Shown here piece after piece: positions 55,855 to 64,000 of a stretch of 64,000 bases of DNA. Origin of the DNA: Lichina pygmaea. Its lineage: Eukaryota; Ascomycota; Lichinomycetes; Lichinales; Lichinaceae. The notes beneath the pieces are model-generated. The model was not told the DNA's origin, ran no database searches, and saw nothing but the letters and a program-made list of their open reading frames with translations. Both the position numbers and the translations under genes were made by a program. The stretch covers positions 434,001-498,000 of the forward strand of contig OY730173.1 of assembly GCA_963422465.1 (NCBI GenBank), read 5' to 3'. Within the stretch, counting starts at the first letter, position 1; every line of letters begins with the position of its first letter.

Positions 55855-58642
55855 ATGGTGTCATGCCGTCCGGTCCGTCGCCGGCCAAGCCCTGGTCGAG
55901 GGCCAACGGGGAAAGAGATGCCTCGGACGCCGGTGTGTCTGGCGCCGGGCAGGCCGTCTGCCACCGACGATGAACATGCAAGTGCTGACGAGGGAGCCTT
56001 GTCGCGGCAGCTCACAAACCCGTCGCTGCTGGAGACCAAGACCGACCCGCTTCGGATGTCGGGTCGCATTCCTCCGTCGTTGCCAGGTTGAACGGCGCGT
56101 CGCCGCCGGACGAGGAACGCCGCACGGACAGGCCTAAATCTACCACGATAGACCCGTTGTCGCAGGTAGAAAGGGCTCTCGATCGGTCGTCGTCCGTCGC
56201 GCTGGTTGGGCTGATGCGTGTGGTAGCATATCTTGAAGCGCAACCAGACCGAGAGCGCGACCGGGCAACGACTTCGTCTGGGTGCGAACGATGCGACGAG
56301 TCGCGAGGGCGGGAGTAGATATGGCGCTTCGTCCAACGATGTCGCGAAACCCGGATGGGAGCCTTCGGACAAGACCGTCGCCGCGGCGGCGGCGGCGGCG
56401 GCGGCGACGAACACGGGCAACAAGGAGAAGAAGTGAGCTACTTCGGGCCCTCCCGGTGATGGCTCGCATGACGTGAGGCTGACGGGCAGCTGCGTGGTGC
56501 CAGGCGGGGTGGAGTCTCGTTTCTGAGCCGCATCATCGGTACTAAGAAGAAAGAGCCGACACACGACTCGGGAGGCGACAACGAGTCCGAGCTGGGTGAA
56601 CGACGGACCGAGGGAATGGATGCACCCGTCTTCTCGCATCCCATCACCTCGAACGCCTACACGCCGCACCATCCCGCCCCGCCCCGATACATCAAGGTTC
56701 GCACGCACAACAAGAGGATCGCTGACTTCAACCGCGTCTTTCTGGCGCAGGAGCTGCGCGGCAGGAAGCCCGACGCCGGAGGCGCAACTCCGCCCCTTTC
56801 CGGGCCCGATGGCTCCCATTCCGCCCCCACCCAGGTCGGACCCAGCGCCATCTGGTCGCTGGACTTCAGCGTCGACGGCCGCTTCCTGGCCGCCGGCGGG
56901 CAGGATCGCGTGGTGCGCGTGTGGGTCGTCATCGCGACGGCCGAGGAGCGCGAGGCGCACGAGTCCGAAGAAGCCAACACGGCCGTCGACGCGGCCGGCC
57001 AGACCATGCGACTGGACGCGCCCGTCTTCAGGACGAAGCCGGTACGCGAGTACGAAGGTCACACCTTGGACGTGCTGGATCTTAGCTGGAGCAAGGTGCG
57101 TCGGGCGAGCTTGTCGAAGGGGCTGACGATACTGCTGCTCGCCCCACCCGGATTGGACTGACCCCTCCCCCTCTTCCTCCCCACGCAGAACAACTTCCTG
57201 CTGTCGTCTTCGATGGACAAGACGGTGCGGCTGTGGCATACCAGTCGCCAGGAATGCCTCTGCTGCTTCAAGCACAGCGACTTTGTCACGTCCATCGCCT
57301 TCCATCCGCGCGACGACCGCTTCTTCCTGGCCGGCTCGTTGGATTCGAAGCTGCGGCTGTGGAGCATCCCGGACAAGGGCGTGGCGTACTGGAACCAGCT
57401 GCCGGATCTCATCACCGCCGTCGCCTTCACGCCGGACGGCAAGACGGCCATCGCCGGTTGCCTGAACGGGCACTGTCTCTTCTACGAGACCGAGGGCCTC
57501 CGCTACGCCACCCAGATCCACGTCCGGTCGGCTCGGGGCAAGAACGCCAAGGGCAGCAAGATCGCCGGCATCCGGACGACCCGCCTGCCTCCGCACGACC
57601 CCGAGGCCGAGATGAAGCTGCTCGTGACCAGCAACGACTCGAGGATCCGGATGTACAACTTCCGCGACCAGGCGCTCGAGATGAAGTTCCGCGGCAACGA
57701 GAACTCGTGCAGCCAGATCCGGGCGTCGTTCAGCGACGAGGCCCGCTACGTCGTCTGCGGCAGCGAGGACCGCAAGGTCTACATCTGGTCTACGGGGCCG
57801 CCGGAAGGGGACAAGAAGGACCGGCAGCCGGTCGAGATGTTCTCGGCCCACTCGGCCATCGTGACGGCGACGGTTTTGGCGCCCGTCACGACGAGGCAGA
57901 TGCTGGGCCGGTCCGGCGACCCGATCTACGACCTCTGCAACCCGCCGCCGGTCACGCTCGTGAGCCGGACCGAGTCCCGAGCATCGTCGTCCCGGGCGCC
58001 CACCGACGCGTCCAAGCGTCTGAGCGACGCGAACCCGGCCTCGCAGCCCGCCGCCGCCGAGACCCGAGCCAAGAACGCGACGCCGGCCGAAGCATCGCCT
58101 TTGTACATCTCGCGTTCGGCGCACCGGGACGGCAACATCGTCGTGAGCGCCGATTACATGGGCGTCATCAAGGTGTTCCGTCAGGACTGCGCCCACAGTC
58201 GACGCCGCATCGAGTCGTGGGATGCACCGCCGTCGGCGACCTTCCCGAAGAAGGTCGGCGGCGGCGGCGGCGGTGGCAGCGGCATCCTCAACCGGAACGC
58301 CAGCGGCGCCACTCGGACGAGCGCCCACCGCCGGCGGGCGTCGAGCTCGTCTCACGGTCCGTCGTCGGATCGGATCATATCGTGGCGGAACGCCATCTCG
58401 AGCAGCAACACGAGCCTCGACAACGTGTACCGGAGCAGCGAGCGGACGAGAAGCGCCTCGCCGCGGAAGTTTACCTTTTCGCGTCAGGCGCACGGGTCGA
58501 CGCCGCTCACACACGCCAACTCCCCGTCGATCTCGACATCCTCGCCGCCGGGCAGCATCCACCAAGCGCCGACCGACACCGCACATGCCCATTCTCATGC
58601 TGGTCTTTCCTCACCACCACCGAAACAGCCGCCTTTAAAGAA

Positions 58643-58673
<31 letters not shown>

Positions 58674-59935
58674 ATCGAGAGAGGCATCTCGACCACCACC
58701 GACCACAACCCGTTGATGATACAAGCCGACGGTCAGTCCTTGGCGTTCTGGAACATGTCGAACTGGCAGCAATCCGGCAGCCGACGGACCCAGAACGGGA
58801 GCCGGAGCCGGGGCGGGGGCGGGGGCATGGGCGCCAACAGCCATAAAGCCGGCGGCGACGGTCGAGCAGGAGCAGAAAGAGCGGCGGCGGCAGGCACCGA
58901 TAGCGCTCGAACCACGAGCGTCGCGAGCACCGCAAGCGCCGTCAGCGCGCTCAGCGCGCTGAGCAGCGAAGTCGATGACGAACTCGAACGCAAAGCCCGG
59001 GCTACCGCCGCCGCCGAAGATGAAGAAGACAACGATGACGACGACGGCAACGACGACAACGACGACGATGATGATGGCGATGACGGCGACCAAGAAGGAG
59101 CACAAGAAGCAAGAGGAGGACGAGACCGCCGCGACGGCACATCCAAAACGACAAGTACGCTCACGACGATAAAGACGACGGAGCAGGTCCTTCGCTGCCA
59201 CACGTGCGGCAGCGCGAGCTTCAAGGCGACCAGGATACGCAAAGGCAAGAGCAGGGGCGAGACGCAGCGCCTGGTGTGCTCAACGTACGTCATTAATCTC
59301 AAATTCTCGTCTTCATTTCTATCTATCTCCTGTTGTATGCCCTGCTGTTCATAAATACGCACACACACACACCTCTTCAGTGCTCTATTCTGTTTAGGCT
59401 CTGTTGCTGTTGGCCTTCTTTTCCAGCTCTCTCTCTCTCTCTAATTTTCACGCTTGGAGTTTTGAGCTGTGTTGTCTTGGGACGTGCTCTCATAATTTTC
59501 ACTCCTGCCGTGATGAGGGATGAGGGAGTGGTGTGAAGAGTGAGTAGTCATGATTGATAAGAGAAGAGGAGAGGAGAAGAGACGATATGCCCATGAGTGA
59601 CAAGCCCTTGTTCTGCCTGTATCAATATCTTGGTTCAAGCCTCATGTTCTTCCCTACAGCCTGCTTCAAGTCTACACTCCTCTCCTCTCCTCTTCTCTCA
59701 GCTTTTCTGCGCTACCATCATCATCACATCACTCAACATCTCTCACCTCTGCTCTGCTTCCATCTCTACGTCCATGTATTCAACCTCTCTCCGCCATTCA
59801 TCTGTTTTCCCCATCCAACAGCCTCCCCCCCCTCCTTCCTCTTCTCTTCTTCCCTGCCCATCTCTTCATCCATGCATCCATGCATCCAAACTAACGACTC
59901 CCTGTCCTCTTTACAGATGTGGAACACCCGTGTGA
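55855..59935 (+). CDS. WD-repeat protein, WDR44/DGR2 family
   Basis: Large WD40 protein. Firm exons: part ending 56165, then 56227-56432, 56504-57095, 57189-59284 and 59917-59935, about 1000 residues. Early wording PLSQ-HILKRNQTE, GVSFLSRIIGTKKKE and GMDAPVFSHPI is typical of the mould family. WD repeats: SAIWSLDFSVDGRFLAAGGQ, GHTLDVLDLSWSK-NNFLLSSS, MDKTVRLWHTSRQECLCCF, VTSIAFHPRDDRFFLAGSLD, LITAVAFTPDGKTAIAG, ARYVVCGSEDRKVYIW and GNIVVSADYMGVIKVF. The C-terminus is a zinc ribbon, CHTCGS...CSTCGTPV, whose last pair is encoded by a 19-nt exon after a 632-nt intron. The 5' end is unresolved: an open frame from ATG 55855 (SRQLTNPSLLETKTDPLRM) looks coding but is in a different frame from the segment ending at 56165, with no room for an intron. 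Confidence 0.8.
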
Positions 59936-60500
59936 GTGTTCAAGTTTTGTGAACACAACCACGTATGTACAGTACTGTACCATCACCGGTCATCAACATG
60001 GCCTCCCTTTCAGCAGCCTCTCTTTTCTCGAGAGCTTTGATGGCCCCCGTCATTGTTCGTGTTAAGAGCTACGACAAGAACACCCTTTGAGCGTGGACGA
60101 CAACAACCCACTAATTACAGCACCGTATCAACAACCATTAAGTTCAAAGTTACGTGCAGTACGTGCAGTACGTACAGTAAAGTAGCACCTGATACCCCCA
60201 TCACGATGCTCCCCACAAGCTCCTCCCGAAAAGCACACATTCATACCTCTCTTGTAGGAGTACGAATAGGTAGGCAGTAATCACACGGCAATTTCTCCAT
60301 GCGCCTAACACAGTCTTGAGTTATTTGTGGCAATGGCGGATCGACAGAGGATGGACGGGTATCGTAGATCAACCGGCTCTATTATTCCAGCCCGGTGCAC
60401 GCTGGGATGACAGTCATCTTGCTTGTCGATACACATGTGTGTATGTCATCACAGTTGTGTGCTGTTCATGAGGCCGGATGAGGTCAGATCAAGCCGAGTC

Positions 60501-60562
60501 AATTCAGGTCATGTCAGGTCATGTCAGGTCAAGTCAGGTCAATCCAGGTCAATCCAGGTCAA
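60501..60562. repeat. 10-bp tandem array (CAGGTCAWGT units)
   Basis: Six tandem units, each with the core CAGGTCA and a two- to three-base variable part (AATT, ATGT, AAGT, AATC). Period is strictly 10 bp. Confidence 0.9.
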
Positions 60563-60823
60563 GAGCCTCTTCCCATCCCGGCTTCACTCCTCCAGCTACG
60601 ACTTCCGCGAAGAGCCTTCTGCCGAGAGACATATCTCCAGGGCGGGTGCTCGAGTGACGGTCTACTAGAGAGGCACGACGGGCTCGTAGACGGGAGATTG
60701 GGAAACCCCCACCCCCCTCTTGCGGGCAGAGCAGAATACGCGTTTGGTAGAAAAGTGTAACTAGTGTAATTAATGGTGGAACGCCAACGACTCTAATGGG
60801 AACCACGACTCCAGTGCAAAACG

Positions 60824-60858
<35 letters not shown>
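60824..60858. repeat. C35 homopolymer
   Basis: Thirty-five consecutive C, the longest homopolymer in the window, 37 bp past the SWD2 stop codon. Confidence 0.9.
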
Positions 60859-60894
60859 AGACTCCGTCAGCGAAGATCCGTTGGTGCCGACAGC

Positions 60895-62357
60895 CTAGGC
60901 ACTCCTATTCGGCACCCAAAAGACCACGTCTTGGTCGGCGGATACGACATGATTGAAGCGTGGGTTGAAGGCGACGACGGCGGCGGTGTTTTTGGATTCC
61001 AGCTCGTGTTGAGGGTAGAGAATGGCGGTCGAAGATGGGGAGCCCTCTCCGCTGCCGCTGTTGTTATTATTATTATTGTTGTTGTTGTTGCTGTCGTCCT
61101 TGCCACCGTCGCCGTCGCCTTCCCCGGCACCGCTTTCGCCGGGGTTTGGATTCGTTGCGGCCGAGGAAGAGTTCGCTTGTGCTGGGTCTGCAGAGGCGGG
61201 AGGAGAATCGGATCGGGCAGGCGCTTGGTGCGTGTCCCAGACGAACATATTCTGATCGCCGGCCCCACCGACGACGTACCGTGCGTCGGGCGTGAAGCAG
61301 ACGTTGCCCTGCCCCCGCACGGCATTGCCCGATGCGAGAGGGAGGTTGCCCGGTGCCAGGCGCAGCGACTTGTCAGGTCCGGCCGTGCTCTCTGTCAAGG
61401 ACGACGGAGGTTTCTTGAGGGCGCAGAAGGCGCTGACGGCACCCGAGAAGGCGTCGAGCAGGTAGTGGCCGTTTCCCGAGGCGGTGCCGAGCAACAGCAA
61501 CTTTCCGTCGTTGGAGAACTCCACCGACGTCCAGCGCCCCGGATTGCTGGCCCCGCTCAAGCCGGATCGAGCCGCCGGGGCCATGAGCCTCGGGTTGTGC
61601 GTCGTTTCGGCTTTGAGCACGTCGAAGGTCGCGAAGGGCGCCTTGTCGTAGTTTCGTAGGTCGTACATCAGGACCGAGCTCGTCCCCGGCGAGGCGACGG
61701 CGAAGACCGTCGCCGACGGATCAAAGGCGGCGAGATACGGCGTGTGGAGGACCAGCTTGCCGACGGCGTTGGGCGTGTTCAAGGCCCATATCCGCACCGT
61801 GTTGTCCAACGAGCACGAGATGAACTCGTCAGACCCGGGGGACAGCGCGAGACACGTCACCGCCGCCGTGTGGCCGGGGAAGTAGCGGATGTACTGGTTG
61901 TCGTGTGTCGAGAGGTAGCGTATCGTGTCTGTGCATCTCTTACCGTCAGTCGTTCGCGTGTACGGTCGTGCCTGAAGCAGGCGCTCGGCGGTGTGCTCGT
62001 CGTACCATCCACCTTTGTGCTGGCATAGAGGACGCTGGACGACTGGTGCGTGAAGCGGGCCAGATGCGCGCCGTACTTCTTGCTGAAGAGCATCTTGGAA
62101 TGTGATCCGTCTCGACAACTGTACAGCTGTAGCATCTCATCGTCGCAGGCAGCGACGAGCAGCTCCCCCTGGTTGTCAAAGTCCAAGGAAGTGACGTACG
62201 ATTCCGGTTTGGCCGGTTTGAAGAGCTACGGGTAGGCTGGCGTCAGAGGACTGTTCGACGCCAACATCGGGAAGCTCACCTTGCTCGGTCGGTAGGTGTT
62301 GATGACCTCGGGGAGTCGAGCTGTCGGCTCGCGCGGGGGATGGGGTGGTTGGACCAT
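60895..62357 (-). CDS. SWD2: Swd2, WD40 subunit of COMPASS and the cleavage/polyadenylation factor
   Basis: Seven-bladed WD40 protein that in yeast serves both the Set1/COMPASS H3K4 methylase and the APT part of CPF. Three exons (minus): 62357-62280, 62225-62006, 61928-60895; 443 residues. Landmarks: LPEVINTYRPSK-LFKPAKPE at the N-terminus, SLDFDNQGELLVAACDDEML, FSKKYGAHLARFTHQSSS, VDDTIRYLSTHDNQYIRYF, SPGSDEFISCSLDNTVRIWA, TPYLAAFDPSATVFAVAS, WTSVEFSNDGKLLLLGTASG, NVCFTPDARYVVGGAGDQNM, and HELESKNTAAVVAFNPRFNH near the end. A 60-residue Ser/Gly/Asp-rich insertion with a run of about ten Asn sits in the last blade. The intron-2 donor (GTACGA) is chosen because it restores VDDTIRY; the first GT would not keep phase. 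Confidence 0.93.
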
Positions 62358-62821
62358 GATGAAGGCGTGGACGTCCGCTCGGTCTCCTCATCGTCGCGTA
62401 CTTATGCGTGGCCGGATGAATATTGTTCCGGTCCGCTCTCGGGCGTCGGCCGCTTGATATCCCGGGAAGCCACTAAGCAGTTTATAGTCTAGCGCCAATT
62501 CCAGGGTTGAGATCATCTCCCGATGACGCCACTAAGCTTAATTGACTCGCGCGTAATCACGTGTCCGCCAAGACAGCGACGCGCTAAGGGCCATCACTCA
62601 ACCAGTCAATCACGTCCATCCGACCACGCCCGTTTCTTTTGCTCGGCATCTGCCACTACAAAAACACGTCCGCGCTCCCCTCGGTCTTCGGTCCGCTTCT
62701 TCCCTTCTCCATCCGCCGTCGACGACGTCCATATCGGTCCTCTGCATACCCCATACGTGTCACGATCGATCAAGGACGCCGCCATATTCACCCGTCAGTT
62801 CCATCCCGTCTCAACGAGCAA
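62358..62821. promoter_or_regulatory. Divergent SWD2/RNR2 promoter with paired ACGCG sites
   Basis: 464 bp between divergent starts. Two ACGCG cores, one on each strand (62550-62554 as CGCGT, 62579-62583 as ACGCG), flank a CACGTG (62558-62563). ACGCG is the core of the MluI cell-cycle box bound by MBF in yeasts, which controls ribonucleotide reductase genes at G1/S; that it works so here is inference, as the motif is short and the region GC-rich. Confidence 0.45.
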
Positions 62822-64000
62822 ATGTCTACTCTGGTCACTCCTTCCAAGAAGGTGGGTCCTGTCGGCCGAGACGCGTCGCGGTCGAGGGATGACCGACTGA
62901 CTGCTCGCTCGACAGGCTGCCAACGCCATCGAGAATCTCAAGATGGGCGAGTCTCCGACGAAGAAAATCGTCTTTGACGCGGCCGACAAAGAAAACGTCA
63001 AGAACGGCCTCGCCCCGGGAGAGCCCGGAACGGTCGCGATCGAGTTCTCGATGGCCCTCGAACACGTCGAGGAGGCCTACGCCACGCTTCCCGAGAGCCT
63101 CAGGGACAGGGTGACGATCAGGCTGGCGGACAAACCGGTCGAGGCCAAGCCCGTGGAGGTCAGGCCTGTGGACGCCAACCCCGCGGACAAGCTCGTCGTC
63201 GCACCGTCGATCAAGCCCGACGAGTCGGACGAACCGCTGCTGCAGGAAAACCCGCATCGCTTCGTCCTCTTTCCCATCAAGTACCACGAGGTAGGTGGTG
63301 CTCGTCGTCCCATCCGTCGTGGCCAGCCCTCGGCGCGTAAGGTGGGCTCCCGTCTGGTGCTCCACTCGCTGACACGCGTCGGTGTTCAGATCTGGCAGAT
63401 GTACAAGAAAGCAGAGGCGTCGTTCTGGACGGCCGAGGAGATTGACCTGTCCAAGGACCTCCACGACTGGAACGACCGGCTGACGGACGACGAACGCTAC
63501 TTCATCTCGCACGTTCTCGCCTTCTTCGCCGCCTCGGACGGCATCGTCAACGAGAACCTGGTGGAACGGTTCAGCGGCGAGGTCCAGATCCCCGAGGCAC
63601 GCTGCTTCTACGGCTTCCAGATCATGATGGAGAACATCCACTCGGAGACATACTCGCTGCTCATCGACACCTACATCAAGGAGCAGAAGCAGCGGACGTA
63701 TCTGTTCGACGCCATTGATACCAGTGCGTCGCTCTCCGCCATCGTGACAGGTTCGCCGCAGCTGACGTGACGCGTCGCAGTCCCATGCATCCGGAAGAAG
63801 GCCGACTGGGCCATCCGATGGATCCAGGACAAGGACTCGACCTTCGCCCAGCGCCTCGTCGCCTTTGCCGCCGTCGAGGGCATCTTCTTCAGCGGCTCGT
63901 TCGCGTCCATCTTCTGGCTCAAGAAGCGGGGGCTGATGCCGGGCCTGACCTTCTCGAACGAGCTCATCTCTCGGGACGAGGGCCTGCACACGGACTTTGC
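62822..64000 (+). CDS. RNR2: Ribonucleotide reductase small subunit (partial, runs off the window)
   Basis: Supplies the diiron-tyrosyl radical for dNTP synthesis. Exons so far: 62822-62851, 62916-63290, 63390-63723, 63781 to the window edge; the C-terminal part is outside. The N-terminal 110 residues include the [15 protein letters not shown] region found in fungal small subunits and a repetitive [18 protein letters not shown] stretch. Catalytic landmarks: [18 protein letters not shown] (first iron-ligand acid), [33 protein letters not shown] with the ligands E..H and the radical-bearing Tyr region, and [31 protein letters not shown] (second Glu/His set). Canonical, active-looking Rnr2 rather than an Rnr4-type paralogue. 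Confidence 0.95.

Larger units (their letters stand above)
59936..60894. other. Convergent spacer between WD gene and SWD2
   Basis: 3' flanks of two convergent genes with GTAC patches near 59962-59976 and 60150-60178, a 10-bp tandem array and a C35 run. No exon supported. Confidence 0.55.

Noticed and set aside
55845-58598. 917-codon open frame on the minus strand
   Set aside because: Mirror of the WDR44/DGR2-like exons; composition is Arg/Val/Ala-rich as expected from antisense of GC-rich coding DNA, and the sense strand has clear WD repeats.
60508-60561. CRISPR-like direct repeats
   Set aside because: Units are contiguous with no spacers; this is a simple 10-bp tandem array in a eukaryotic genome.
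62835-63989. 384-codon minus-strand open frame
   Set aside because: Antisense of the RNR2 exons, crossing their introns.

Overview
This 64-kb window is nuclear DNA of a filamentous ascomycete (Pezizomycotina). Gene order density, short GT-AG introns of about 50-90 nt, single-copy genes typical of moulds (an Ams2-like GATA factor, a large ADF-H protein, Vac8, Snf4, a DGR2/WDR44-type WD protein) and the wording of the Vac8 and Snf4 proteins suggest Sordariomycetes; this class placement is inference. No bacterial operons, CRISPR arrays or rRNA genes are seen. Coordinates of multi-exon genes below rest on splice sites and reading phase worked out by hand; in almost every gene the summed exons are divisible by three.

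Layout. 1-2.0 kb: no gene seen. 2.0-2.2 kb: a tRNA-Trp(CCA) gene on the minus strand carrying an 83-nt interruption. 2.5-3.4 kb: replication protein A subunit 3 (RPA14). 4.7-8.6 kb (minus): GATA-type factor of the Ams2 group. 9.1-10.0 kb: Sm D2 splicing protein. 10.4-12.8 kb (minus): dihydroxyacetone kinase, whose start lies about 85 bp from the LTR of a broken Ty1/copia fossil (12.9-14.3 kb). 14.7-17.9 kb (minus): RhoGAP protein. 18.6-20.1 kb (minus): AMPK gamma subunit Snf4. 21.0-22.9 kb (minus): VWA-domain protein with a proline-rich tail. 23.5-25.1 kb: decayed Tc1/mariner transposon. 26.3-28.4 kb: Vac8 armadillo protein. 28.4-32.5 kb: gene-free stretch with a short Tc1 derivative and a foldback element. 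32.5-37.1 kb: large ADF-H actin-binding protein. 38.8-40.7 kb (minus): double PH-domain protein. 41.6-45.6 kb: ribosome-assembly GTPase EFL1/Ria1, convergent with 46.0-47.5 kb exosome subunit Csl4. 49.2-50.1 kb (minus): conserved fungal protein of unknown role. 50.1-55.8 kb: gene-free accessory stretch with a 2.2-kb element bounded by about 180-bp inverted repeats and, 40 bp away, a second foldback element. 55.9-59.9 kb: WDR44/DGR2-like WD protein. 60.9-62.4 kb (minus): Swd2, divergent from ribonucleotide reductase small subunit Rnr2 (62.8 kb, running off the window).

The genes are mostly housekeeping: DNA replication and dNTP supply (RPA3, RNR2), splicing and RNA turnover (SmD2, Csl4), ribosome maturation (EFL1), chromatin/transcription (Ams2-like, Swd2), metabolism and energy sensing (DAK, Snf4), and vacuole, actin and small-GTPase functions (Vac8, ADF-H protein, RhoGAP, PH protein). 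They are not clustered by pathway. The accessory content is in the gene-free stretches: a Tc1 element with a deletion derivative, one copia fossil, a two-copy foldback family, and a long-TIR element without a visible transposase. Long G/C homopolymers (13-35 nt) and dense palindromic GTAC/TACGGAGTAC-type motifs mark the intergenic DNA.
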